From contig CAJODF010000001.1 in assembly GCA_905233555.1 (NCBI GenBank), forward strand, positions 1 to 64,000: a DNA stretch of 64,000 bases, given 5' to 3'. Positions 1 to 9,476 of the stretch are shown here, piece after piece. The notes under the pieces were generated by a model, which made no database searches, was not told the origin of the DNA, and saw only the letters and a program-made list of their open reading frames with translations. The first letter of the stretch is position 1. The number at the start of each line of letters is the position of its first letter. A program made the translations under genes and the position numbers. The stretch is from an uncultured Prevotella sp. GTDB lineage: Bacteria > Bacteroidota > Bacteroidia > Bacteroidales > Bacteroidaceae.

Positions 1-205
1 ACTTTCTCTTACCAATAACTAAAAACCTAAAACTATAAATATTACTACTAACCTAAAACAATCTATTAACCTTTTGACGATGCAAAGATATATCTTTTTC
101 GGATAACTTGCAATACTTTTTTGATAATAAGTGTATAAAAGCCCCTCATTCTTGACATAAATCAAGCGATTGTGTGCGGAAACACTAAATATTTACTCAT
201 TTTCC

Positions 206-236
206 TTTGTTTTTTGCAAAACTTGCAGTACCTTTG
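206..236 (+). promoter_or_regulatory. Bacteroidota-type promoter: TTTG (206-209), N19, TACCTTTG (229-236)
   Basis: Exact match to the TTTG-N19-21-TAnnTTTG consensus, 27 bp upstream of the ATG at 263. Confidence 0.7.
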
Positions 237-262
237 CGGGCAAAAATAATAAGGTATAAGAT

Positions 263-850
263 ATGAAGAAACTTTTAGCAGTTATTATCGTCTTGCTTGT
301 GGCGATTCTCATGGCATTGACTGTGCCAGACAAGCAGAAACACAAGGACGCCATGATGGAGGCCGTCAATGAGTATGTCGAAGAAGAGGCCGTTGATAAG
401 TTGGGTGACAATGTCCTGGCCAAACTGGGCAAGAGTGTTGTGGTGAAGGCTGTCCAGACAGCACTTAACTCGAAACTCAAGGTCGATAACTATTACCTCT
501 TTAATACGACGCACGTGCGCCTGAAGGGGGAAGACCAGATCTTGTCGCTTGGTATGTTTGGTCATGTGTTTACCTTCGACAAGGAAATGCTCCGTGATAA
601 GTTGAACGAGGCGTTGAATGCCAAGGAGGAGGCTGAGAGCGAGAAAGAGGCTGCCAAACAGAGTGCCAAGGAACTGAAACGACTTCAAAAGGAACAGAAG
701 AAACGTGAGAAGGAATTGGCCAAGGAACAGAAGAAGCGTGAGGAAGAGGCTGCCAAGGAAGCCAAACGTCAGGCTAAGGAAGCCAAGCGTAAGGCCAAGG
801 AGGCTGCCAAGGAAGCCAAACGCAGGGCTAAGGAAGCAGCCAATAACTGA
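263..850 (+). CDS. Small secreted/membrane-anchored protein (DUF4359-like core) with Lys/Glu/Ala-rich helical C-terminus
   Basis: N-terminal hydrophobic segment MKKLLAVIIVLLVAILMAL; core ...NYYLFNTTHVRLKGEDQILSLGMFGHVF; C-terminal AKEAKRxAKEAKR repeats. Domain name is from memory. Confidence 0.7.
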   Translation: MKKLLAVIIVLLVAILMALTVPDKQKHKDAMMEAVNEYVEEEAVDKLGDNVLAKLGKSVVVKAVQTALNSKLKVDNYYLFNTTHVRLKGEDQILSLGMFGHVFTFDKEMLRDKLNEALNAKEEAESEKEAAKQSAKELKRLQKEQKKREKELAKEQKKREEEAAKEAKRQAKEAKRKAKEAAKEAKRRAKEAANN

Positions 851-2103
851 TGCGGGTACTGATTGTCAACACCAGCGAACGGACGGGTGGGGCTGCTGTG
901 GCCGCCAATCGTCTGATGAAGGCACTTATCAACCATGGTGTCAAGGCCAAGATGTTGGTGCGTGACAAGGAATCAGATTCATTGACCGTCGTCGGCCTCC
1001 CGAAATCGCCAATGCTTCATTGGCATTTCCTCTGGGAACGGTTGGTCATTTTCGTCCGGAGCCGTTTTTCACGGAAACATCTCTTTGAGATCGACCTTGC
1101 CAACACTGGTTCCGACATTACCGGACTTCCGGAATTCAAGGAGGCTGATGTCATCCATCTGCACTGGATCAATCAGGGTATGCTCTCATTAAGCAACATC
1201 CAGAAGATTCTGCGGAGTGGCAAGCCCGTTGTGTGGACCATGCATGACATCTGGCCCGCTACAGCCATCTGTCATCTCACATTGGGATGCAGAAGTTTTA
1301 CGTCGGCCTGTAAGTCGTGCAGACTGTTGTCAGGCGGCAGTGCCCTTACCCAGAGTGTCTGGCGCAAAAAACAACGGTTGTTTGAAGACGGGGACATCCA
1401 CTTTGTGGCGTGCAGTCACTGGCTGGAGTCGGAAGCCAAGTCGAGTGCACTGTTGAAGAGACATAAGATCACGAGTATCCCTAACCCGATAGATACACAT
1501 ATATATAATAATAGGTGTAACAAACAAGAGGTTCGCCAACAACTCGGATTGCCTGCTGACAAGAAACTGGTCTTGTTTGTCTCGCAACGGGTGACGAACC
1601 CCAACAAGGGTATGGACTATCTTGTTGAGGCTTGTGGGCTGTTAAAGGATATCGATCAGTTGGGTATTGTCATCTTAGGCGGTCATGCGGAGGAAGTGGC
1701 AGACCAATTGTCTTTCGAGACCTACCCATTAGGCTATGTCAACGATGAGCACCGTATTGTGGATATCTACAATGCCGTCGATGTCTTTGTCTTACCGTCG
1801 TTGTCTGAGAATCTGCCTAACACCATCATGGAGGCCATGGCCTGTGGTGTGCCCTGTGTCGGTTTTAGGGTAGGGGGCATCCCTGAAGAGATCGATCACA
1901 AGCAAAACGGCTATGTTGCCGACTACCGCAGTGCAGAGGACTTGGCATGGGGCATCCGCTGGATACTCACCGAGGCCGACTATGAGTCGCTCAGCCGGCA
2001 TGCTGTCCAGAAGGTAGCCCAAAACTACTCCCAGCAGAGTGTCGCTCTCAAATACCTTGATGTCTATCAGCAGGCGATGGCCTTTAAGCATTACGGCCTA
2101 TGA
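850..2103 (+). CDS. Glycosyltransferase family 4
   Basis: MRVLIVNTSERTGGAAVAANRLMKAL N-terminus; HDIWPAT; SLSENLPNTIMEAMACGVPCVGFRVGGIPEEI nucleotide-binding motif. TGATG overlap with upstream gene. Confidence 0.93.
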   Translation: MRVLIVNTSERTGGAAVAANRLMKALINHGVKAKMLVRDKESDSLTVVGLPKSPMLHWHFLWERLVIFVRSRFSRKHLFEIDLANTGSDITGLPEFKEADVIHLHWINQGMLSLSNIQKILRSGKPVVWTMHDIWPATAICHLTLGCRSFTSACKSCRLLSGGSALTQSVWRKKQRLFEDGDIHFVACSHWLESEAKSSALLKRHKITSIPNPIDTHIYNNRCNKQEVRQQLGLPADKKLVLFVSQRVTNPNKGMDYLVEACGLLKDIDQLGIVILGGHAEEVADQLSFETYPLGYVNDEHRIVDIYNAVDVFVLPSLSENLPNTIMEAMACGVPCVGFRVGGIPEEIDHKQNGYVADYRSAEDLAWGIRWILTEADYESLSRHAVQKVAQNYSQQSVALKYLDVYQQAMAFKHYGL

Positions 2104-2870
2104 TCAAGATCACCTACGTCACCATCACCTATCAGGCAGCGAAGGTGTTGCAACGCACCCTCGACAGTGTGTTGCAGCAGGACTATCCTGAGATTACGCA
2201 CCTGATTATTGATGGTGCCTCGACGGATGGAACGTTGGAGATGGTCAACGACTATATCGAGCGCTCGAATGCAACCGGTAACGGACATAAGGTTTTGCTT
2301 ATGTCGGAGCCCGACAATGGCATCTACGACGCCATGAACAAGGGCCTCCGCTCCCTCGATGGCGACTATGTCTGTTTCCTCAACGCCGGCGACTTCCTAC
2401 CCGCCTCCGATATTGCCTCTCGCATCGTCGGAGCAATAGACGGTCAATCTCCCGCCGTTCTATACGGTGATACCGACATCGTCGATGCCGATGGTCATTT
2501 CCTCCATCCTCGCCGTCTTTGCCCCCCAGAGCACCTCACATGGAAGTCCTTCCGTCACGGTATGCTTGTCTGCCATCAGGCCTTCTATGCCCGAACCGAC
2601 TTCGCCATTGCCACTCCCTATAGTCAGAAATACCGCTATTCGGCCGATGTCGATTGGTGCATCCGTATCATGAAGGCAGCCGCCAAGGAGAACGTGCCCC
2701 TGCTGAACCTGCACATGGTGGTGGTCAACTATACCGAGGAGGGACAAACAACGCTCCACCACCGCGAGTCGCTCCTTGAGCGCTATCGGGTGATGGAGAG
2801 TCATTACGGCCGCCTCAGCACATTCTTCATGCACTGCTGGTTCGTCGTCCGTTCGGTTATTTCACGATGA
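2100..2870 (+). CDS. Glycosyltransferase family 2
   Basis: ITYVTITYQAAKVLQRTLDSVLQQDYPEITHLIIDGASTDGT and DNGIYDAMNKG GT-A motifs; ATGA overlap with upstream GT4. Confidence 0.93.
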   Translation: MIKITYVTITYQAAKVLQRTLDSVLQQDYPEITHLIIDGASTDGTLEMVNDYIERSNATGNGHKVLLMSEPDNGIYDAMNKGLRSLDGDYVCFLNAGDFLPASDIASRIVGAIDGQSPAVLYGDTDIVDADGHFLHPRRLCPPEHLTWKSFRHGMLVCHQAFYARTDFAIATPYSQKYRYSADVDWCIRIMKAAAKENVPLLNLHMVVVNYTEEGQTTLHHRESLLERYRVMESHYGRLSTFFMHCWFVVRSVISR

Positions 2871-4632
2871 CCTTCTTCTTGTTGACGATGTAGAGACCCT
2901 TCGGCAGTTGCTGGAGGTTGCCGTCCGTGCGAACGAGTCGTCCGTCGAGGGTGTAGATCTTATCGTCATTGGCTGCATCGGTGAGGATAGTACTGATACC
3001 GGCAACAATACCTTGTAAGGCTCCTGCTTGGTTGTAGTAACCACTGTTTTTGAAGTCGAGGTCTGAAGTCTGCCCACCGTTATTATCGTTGTTGAAGATG
3101 ATGAAGGTGGGTTGTCCGCTTGGGGTCATCTCTGTGGTGCTATTCGGCTTGTAACTCTTGCCGTCCCAAGTCCATTTCCACACACTTTTATCATTATTCG
3201 TTCCCACTTTGGTACAAGTGGCGCCTGGCCAACTGCCTGTAGTATAGTTTTGCGTGTCGTTCCACGCCCAGCATTTTACTGTGGTCCAGGAGGCGGGCGC
3301 TTCGAAGAATGCGCAAATCTCACCATCATTCACTTGACAGAAGTCTGGTACCTTGAAGGAACTTTCCTCTTCATCAATGGCCTGAACGGCAGACAAGTCA
3401 ATACCGTTGCTGACATAGAGTTTGTAGAGAGTGCCTTCTGTGGCTAACTGATAGCCGCTGGTGTCTGTTGTTGCATCGCCCAACAGAAGCATCAAATTAC
3501 CTTTCTGGCCTTTGACTATGAGTATATAGCCATTGTCTTTGACACCCTTCTCTATGATCTCACTCTGATTGGTGAGCCCTACAGCTTTACGCACGGCTAT
3601 CAACTTTTTGATGGCTTTCTTGTAGGCCATCCAATGACTGAGCCATACGCAGGGAGTACCAGGCATTGAGAGGATGTAGGCATTGGCAGCCTCTACATTG
3701 GCATAGAGGGGACTTTCGCCTTGTCGGCCAGTATCATGATTATCGACAAAAGTCACAGAATAGCGGTCATATCCCTGCTGTGTCGTCAGGTCGGCATCAT
3801 CGAGTTTGCTCCAATTGCCGCCGTTGGAGAAGGCTTCGTTGATGTTGAATTTCATCGGAAAGTCAAAGGCGGCACTTTGGATTACACCGTCCACTTTGGT
3901 TCCCTCAATCCATTGTTTGATGGTACTGAGTTTTTCCCAACACTCCATTACTGAGAACTGAGGACTTGTGACAGTATTGTATAGACCGATATATTCGGGT
4001 GCATAGCCTAACACGAAGTCATAGCGGAAACCCGTATAACCCAGGTCATTGAGCAGGAAGTCGAGATAGGCCATCACATTTTTCTGCACATTGGCACTGG
4101 TGTGGTCCAAATCGCGTGCACCGCCCCATCCTTTACCTGTATCTATGGCCCCTGTGGGGTTGAAGCCATTGTCTTTCGACTCATCATCCTGACAGATGTC
4201 GGCTGCCGTCAACTGATATGTTTCACCTTTCCAGGTCTCTGCGGGGAAATTGAGCCAATTGGCATCCACACTGGCTCGGTGGTTGATGACAATATCTTCA
4301 ATGATACCAACGTTCTTGGCCTTGAAGGTGTTGATCATACTGCGTAATTCTGCCTCAGTACCAAAAGCACTCTTATGGTCGAACCAATAGACAGGGTGAT
4401 AACCCATATTATTCTTCAAGTCATTGGCGTATGCAGAGTTAGGTACCCAGATGAGGCTGAAATATTGGGATAATTCGTCAGCCTGACTTTCCAACGTTGT
4501 CCAGTTGGAGTCGGCATAACCGTCCCAATAGAATCCCTGCAGCATCACGCCGTTGTAATTTGCAGGCCAGCCTTGGGCTGATACCACAATGGTGGTGATG
4601 AAGGCAATAAGTGTGGTGTAAAGTCTTCGCAT
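2857..4632 (-). CDS. Secreted GH13 alpha-amylase with C-terminal starch-binding (CBM26-like) module and T9SS type A-like sorting domain
   Basis: GH13 motifs (IVINHRA, GFRYDFV, FVDNHDTGRQ); C-terminal VKCWAWNDTQNYTTGSWPGATCTKV and IYTLDGRLVRTDGNLQQLPKGLYIVNKKKVIVK. Confidence 0.92.
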   Translation of the reverse strand: MRRLYTTLIAFITTIVVSAQGWPANYNGVMLQGFYWDGYADSNWTTLESQADELSQYFSLIWVPNSAYANDLKNNMGYHPVYWFDHKSAFGTEAELRSMINTFKAKNVGIIEDIVINHRASVDANWLNFPAETWKGETYQLTAADICQDDESKDNGFNPTGAIDTGKGWGGARDLDHTSANVQKNVMAYLDFLLNDLGYTGFRYDFVLGYAPEYIGLYNTVTSPQFSVMECWEKLSTIKQWIEGTKVDGVIQSAAFDFPMKFNINEAFSNGGNWSKLDDADLTTQQGYDRYSVTFVDNHDTGRQGESPLYANVEAANAYILSMPGTPCVWLSHWMAYKKAIKKLIAVRKAVGLTNQSEIIEKGVKDNGYILIVKGQKGNLMLLLGDATTDTSGYQLATEGTLYKLYVSNGIDLSAVQAIDEEESSFKVPDFCQVNDGEICAFFEAPASWTTVKCWAWNDTQNYTTGSWPGATCTKVGTNNDKSVWKWTWDGKSYKPNSTTEMTPSGQPTFIIFNNDNNGGQTSDLDFKNSGYYNQAGALQGIVAGISTILTDAANDDKIYTLDGRLVRTDGNLQQLPKGLYIVNKKKVIVK

Positions 4633-4727
4633 AATCGTTTCTGTAATTGTGATTGCTGATTTTGAGTAGAAAGCAGGTCGTTCCTCGTTGGGAGGAGCGG
4701 CCTGCCTATCGTTACTAGAGTATCTGT

Positions 4728-6536
4728 TTATTCTACTGTGCAGTAGATGTTGTCAGAGGTCTTACGGGTCGGGTAAAGTTTAATCGTGGTTCCCACAGCC
4801 GTGAGATTATCTCCATTTGCTTCTAGGTTGTCAAGGGTCTTGCCGCCGAGGTTGATGGCCCAGTCGGCATTGACACGGAACTTCCAGCCTGCATCTGTGA
4901 TACCTGCATCTGTTGCCTCGAAGCAGTAGTCGGTAGGATTCCAGGTCATATCGACATCACCACCCCAACTGTTGAAGTCACCGATAATACCCATCTTTTC
5001 GACCTTCACGGCATCCAGTGTGCCTGCGGCAAGATTGAGTGTGACATAATAGACACCTTCTCCGGCAGTGGCCTTGAAGTTGCCGCCACCATCTGCAAAG
5101 TCGCCGGTGATGCCGCCAGTCATGTGACCGCTGTTGATTTCGGTACCCCAGTCTCCAGGAACTTTCTGGAACTTAAACTCGTTGCCCCATCCGTTCGGGT
5201 CAGCACAGTAAAGGAAGCCTGTATAGACACCATCGTAGTTAGGTGACTCTAACTTCTGCTCTGCATTAGCCCAGCCATCGGTGGCACCGATGAAGTAAAC
5301 GAAGCGTTCGAAACTGAGAGGCTTGATTTCATAAGTCATCTCCTTCATATTGATGGTGACACTGATGAACTTGGCGCCAGCCTCTACCTTGAATGAGCCG
5401 TCACCCTGCTTGTCGCGGTCTTCGAGTTGGTTACGACGGCAGAGTGTTCCGTCGGTGCCATTGTTGCCATTACCCTTGGTGGTAGCATACAGCAGATCCC
5501 AGGCCCCATCCTCGCCGTTGGCAATGGCATCGCAAGCCTTATCGTCACCGATGGCGAACCAGGTATCACCCTCAGCGGCTGCTGGGAATACGATGGTATA
5601 GACAGGTATGTCGATATTGGCCTGATTGAACTTCAGTTCTTTAGTAGAGCAAGAACCAGCCCAGTCATTAGGACCACCGACAATGTAGTAGTTGACAGCT
5701 TGACGAACGACCTTATAGGTCAGGTTGTTCATGTCGAGCGTAATCTTGTAGATATTACCCTTGTCACCATTGATGACTGGTGTCTGAACACCCTGATCGT
5801 CGCCTTTGTAGACAATGAAGTTCTCAAGTGAGTTGTCGCCATTGACGGCACATCCCATCTCACCGAGATTGACCTCGTCCCAGTTGCCGTTCTCATAATG
5901 AGAGCCTTCATAGAACTTGTACCAGGCATCACCGTCTCCAGACAGTGTCACAACAGCGGTATAGACTCCTTCACTCTCCTTTTCCATCCAGATGGGCGTT
6001 GCGAGGTCCCAGCCGTTACCTTCGAAGTTACCAAGGATATAATAGCCCTTGGGGTCGATAGCCGGTGTAGGCTTGGCGGTGAACGTACCCGTTGTCTGTC
6101 CCTTGACATCTGTTGTCACAGCATCACCATTGGTGAGAATCAGTGAAACGGTTGACTCCACATCGAGTGTGCGTGCAATGGAAGCGCGGGAGTTGAACTG
6201 CTTTTGTATCAATTCGTTCAAGGCTGTGGCAGATACCACGATGTTACCCTTGTCGACAGAGGCATTGATGGGCTCACCATTGATCGTCAGGCTCGTCACA
6301 ACAAAGTCTGCCACCTTCTCACTGGAAGCATTGAGTGCCACCAACTTGACATTGTCATCACGTACAGGCATCACGATGTTGGCATTCTCACCAGCCACGA
6401 TGGTGACACCATATTTCTCGGCAGGATTCTCGGCAGGATTCGTCTGAGGACTTGCCCAGTCCGTGTAGTCGCCTGTGCAGCCGGCGAGCACAAGGCCCAC
6501 CAACGCTGCAACGCTATATTGAAATATCTTTTTCAT
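4728..6536 (-). CDS. susF: SusF-like outer-membrane starch-binding lipoprotein
   Basis: Lipobox LVLAGC; four tandem modules (YYILGNFEGNGW, YYIVGGPNDWAG, VYFIGATDGWAN, GIIGDFNSWGG); position after susE. Confidence 0.82.
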   Translation of the reverse strand: MKKIFQYSVAALVGLVLAGCTGDYTDWASPQTNPAENPAEKYGVTIVAGENANIVMPVRDDNVKLVALNASSEKVADFVVTSLTINGEPINASVDKGNIVVSATALNELIQKQFNSRASIARTLDVESTVSLILTNGDAVTTDVKGQTTGTFTAKPTPAIDPKGYYILGNFEGNGWDLATPIWMEKESEGVYTAVVTLSGDGDAWYKFYEGSHYENGNWDEVNLGEMGCAVNGDNSLENFIVYKGDDQGVQTPVINGDKGNIYKITLDMNNLTYKVVRQAVNYYIVGGPNDWAGSCSTKELKFNQANIDIPVYTIVFPAAAEGDTWFAIGDDKACDAIANGEDGAWDLLYATTKGNGNNGTDGTLCRRNQLEDRDKQGDGSFKVEAGAKFISVTINMKEMTYEIKPLSFERFVYFIGATDGWANAEQKLESPNYDGVYTGFLYCADPNGWGNEFKFQKVPGDWGTEINSGHMTGGITGDFADGGGNFKATAGEGVYYVTLNLAAGTLDAVKVEKMGIIGDFNSWGGDVDMTWNPTDYCFEATDAGITDAGWKFRVNADWAINLGGKTLDNLEANGDNLTAVGTTIKLYPTRKTSDNIYCTVE

Positions 6537-6557
6537 AATTCTGTTACCTTTTATTTG

Positions 6558-7724
6558 TTATTTTACTTCACCAGTCATATAGTCGAAGTCTACATAGAGT
6601 TTCTGACCGGCAGATACACTTACAGAGTAGTCTGCACCAACGTTCTCTGCCCAGTTGCTTGGGATATCGACAGTACGCCAATAGACATTGCCCTTGTAGA
6701 GTGTGAACTCCGTGCGCCACCAGTCGAAGCCTGGTACCTTTACATAGGCACGCAACTCACCAGCACCTGTAAATGCGGGAGACTCCCAAATGCTGTTGTC
6801 AGCAGGTGTGGTAAACAATGTAGCACCTTCAGTCCAGTCACCGCCTGTGCATGCACCGATGATACCGGCCACGCCTGGTTCTACCTTCAAGGTGAACTGC
6901 TGGGCGTTGTCAACGATATCGCAGGTGAAGTGGAGCACATACCAGCCGCCGTTGGCCACCTTGATGTTGCTCATGTCGCCCTCACTGATACCAGCACCGG
7001 CATTGTCCTCAAGGTTCTTGATGCGGTCGTATCCACGCCAGTCACCATTCTCAAGGCCCCACTTGAACTCACCGCCTGCGGGAACATAGATCATGGTGAA
7101 GAACTCACCGGAGAGTCCATAGACTGGTGTCAGTGGCTTCCAACTGTTCCAGGCCTCCTGAATAGAAGAGCCAACGACAAAGATCTGTGTCGGCAATGTG
7201 GCAGGTGGCGTGATGTAGGTTACCAGCACGCTGGGCAGGGTGATGATGTTTGAGAAAGACTCACCAGTGCCTGTTGCATCCATGATCGCACGAAGGCGGA
7301 TGGATACCTGACGGGGTACTGACTGGAACGCTGCATCGGGATTAGCCTCCTTGAAGAGGTCTACGATGGCATCGTTGAGTTCGCTTGCGGGAACGGCAAT
7401 GTTCGATGCATCGGTAGAGGTTGAGATCAGTTCCTTGAAGGCTCCTGTAGCGAAGTCGCCTTCGGCAAGGGCCACCTGTGTGAAGTAACGGGTCACATAG
7501 GGAATGCCGCCATAGTTTGGCTGATTGCATGTCAGTACGACATTATCAGCATTGATCAGGTCGTATGTGTTGTTGACCGCATTGCCCGGCATGTTCAGCG
7601 TGAATGGTGTGCTGGCCTGACTCAGGTCGAGTGTCGGATTGCTGTCGCGGTCTTCTTCGCAGGATGTCAGCATCAGCGGCAGAACCAGTGCGGACAGCAA
7701 TATGGCTTTAAATATATGTTTCAT
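6558..7724 (-). CDS. susE: SusE-like outer-membrane starch-binding lipoprotein
   Basis: Start at MKHIFKAILLSALVLPLMLTSC (lipobox LTSC) rather than the ORF-track start 7769; SusE-type N-terminus TLDLSQASTPFTLNMPGNAVNNTYDL; two starch-binding-like modules. Confidence 0.82.
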   Translation of the reverse strand: MKHIFKAILLSALVLPLMLTSCEEDRDSNPTLDLSQASTPFTLNMPGNAVNNTYDLINADNVVLTCNQPNYGGIPYVTRYFTQVALAEGDFATGAFKELISTSTDASNIAVPASELNDAIVDLFKEANPDAAFQSVPRQVSIRLRAIMDATGTGESFSNIITLPSVLVTYITPPATLPTQIFVVGSSIQEAWNSWKPLTPVYGLSGEFFTMIYVPAGGEFKWGLENGDWRGYDRIKNLEDNAGAGISEGDMSNIKVANGGWYVLHFTCDIVDNAQQFTLKVEPGVAGIIGACTGGDWTEGATLFTTPADNSIWESPAFTGAGELRAYVKVPGFDWWRTEFTLYKGNVYWRTVDIPSNWAENVGADYSVSVSAGQKLYVDFDYMTGEVK

Positions 7725-7755
7725 AACTATTGTCATTTTTAAATCGTTCATAAAA

Positions 7756-9456
7756 TTAATAGCCAGCATTCTGAGTCATGTTCGGGTTGTTGCTGACATC
7801 GGTAGCAGGGATGGGATAGACGTTGAAGCGCTTATCGACGGATGTGCCAGTAAAGATACCACCCTTGAAGTCCCATATGTACTTGCTTCCTGTGAAGAGG
7901 CCGAAACGAACCAAGTCACTACGACGGCGACCTTCCATATAGAACTCACGGCACCACTCGTCAATCAGCGTATTCATATTGATTGAAGTAATCGGTGTAG
8001 CGTGTGCACGATTACGGAGCACGTTCACATCCTCGATAGCCTGTGCATCATTGCCACCCAGACGATACTGAGCCTCTGCACGGGTCATATACATCTCTGC
8101 CAGACGGAACAGGGGGATGTCGGTATCAGAGAAAGTAGCATCGCTCGGTGAGGTGTTGTCTGAACGACGGTTCTGCCATTTCACAATTGACAGACCGTTG
8201 AGGAAACCTGTAATCTGCTTGGTGGTCAGGGTACGGATACCACCGCCTACACCAGCATAGAACATGGCGCGGTCATCACCAGCGGCAGCGATAATCTTCG
8301 CTGTAGAACCACCCAGTACCTCATCGGCTGCAATGACTTCTGCTTCAGTACTAACACTGTGTGACTGTACATAGTCCTCGTAAGCATCTTTGTCAGCCAT
8401 CGGGACCTTGGATAGGTCGCTGAAGAATTTCTGTACCAGTGCCTGGCGGGCGAAATTACAACTCCAGTAGGAGGAGATGGCGCTGTAAGGCATGCCTGTA
8501 ACACGCATCGAACTGACCAGATAGGTAGAACCAGAATATTCCTCGGTTTTCTTGCCATCTTGGCGGATGGGGAAGATGATTTCCTTCATGGCCTGCTGGT
8601 TCACGTCATTGTCGCCCATGAACACCTGCTCATAGCCGGTATAGCCGTTGGCATTTGTGGCTGTGGAGATGGCGTACTTGCCGCTGTTGATAACCTTCGT
8701 GCAGTAATCGATGGCTTTCTGGTAATCCTTAGTTGCACCGTCGGTATAAATTTCAGAGTTAAGAGCTAGACGGGCATGAAGAGCGTAAGCAGCACCTTGG
8801 TCAGCGCGACCGAAGTTGGTAGTGTTGTTATAATCACCAATGGGTGCCAGCAGACCTTCAATCTCTGTGAGTTCCTGGTCAATCCAGTCATAGAGTTCCT
8901 TTCCACCTTTCTCAACAGGCAGGATGCTGGGGTCGTATTCCAACTTAAACGGAGCCTTGTGGTAAAGGTCGAGGTAATAATAGAAGTGGAGGGCGCGGAG
9001 GAAGCGTACCTCAGCCAAATAGTGAGGCCATTCACCTTCGGTACGGTCGGCATTGTCTGTCAGGAAGGAGTTAAAGAGGGTGATGTCGAAGGCCAGACGC
9101 ATGTAGGCCCAGCGGGCACGCTTACTATCTTTACTCCAGGCGATGTTGGTAATGGCGGGGATGTCATCATCGTTCTGCCAAGCCCAGATACACTCGTCGG
9201 AGCAGAGGGTCTCCAGATTGAAGATGGTACGGTAGAAACCGCTCTCTCCTTCATCATCACTGATATCACCCTTTCCGGCAGGACCAGCCTGACCAGTGAC
9301 GGCCAGTGTGGCATATTGTTTTGCTAACAGTTCAATAGGGTCAGCGGTCGTTGACGACTGAGGATCCACGGAAGTGATGTTCAGTTCGTCAGAGCAAGCG
9401 GTGAGGCCTGCAAGCATCAGACCGGCAACGGCTGTTTTGATCATTATCTTTTTCAT
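7756..9456 (-). CDS. susD: SusD/RagB family nutrient-binding outer-membrane lipoprotein
   Basis: Lipobox LTAC; EVRFLRALHFYYYLDLYHKAPF; EMYMTRAEAQYRLGGNDAQAIEDVNVLRNRA; DEWCREFYMEGRRRSDLVRFG. Confidence 0.96.
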   Translation of the reverse strand: MKKIMIKTAVAGLMLAGLTACSDELNITSVDPQSSTTADPIELLAKQYATLAVTGQAGPAGKGDISDDEGESGFYRTIFNLETLCSDECIWAWQNDDDIPAITNIAWSKDSKRARWAYMRLAFDITLFNSFLTDNADRTEGEWPHYLAEVRFLRALHFYYYLDLYHKAPFKLEYDPSILPVEKGGKELYDWIDQELTEIEGLLAPIGDYNNTTNFGRADQGAAYALHARLALNSEIYTDGATKDYQKAIDYCTKVINSGKYAISTATNANGYTGYEQVFMGDNDVNQQAMKEIIFPIRQDGKKTEEYSGSTYLVSSMRVTGMPYSAISSYWSCNFARQALVQKFFSDLSKVPMADKDAYEDYVQSHSVSTEAEVIAADEVLGGSTAKIIAAAGDDRAMFYAGVGGGIRTLTTKQITGFLNGLSIVKWQNRRSDNTSPSDATFSDTDIPLFRLAEMYMTRAEAQYRLGGNDAQAIEDVNVLRNRAHATPITSINMNTLIDEWCREFYMEGRRRSDLVRFGLFTGSKYIWDFKGGIFTGTSVDKRFNVYPIPATDVSNNPNMTQNAGY

Positions 9457-9476
9457 AATCTCTGTTCCTTATTAAA

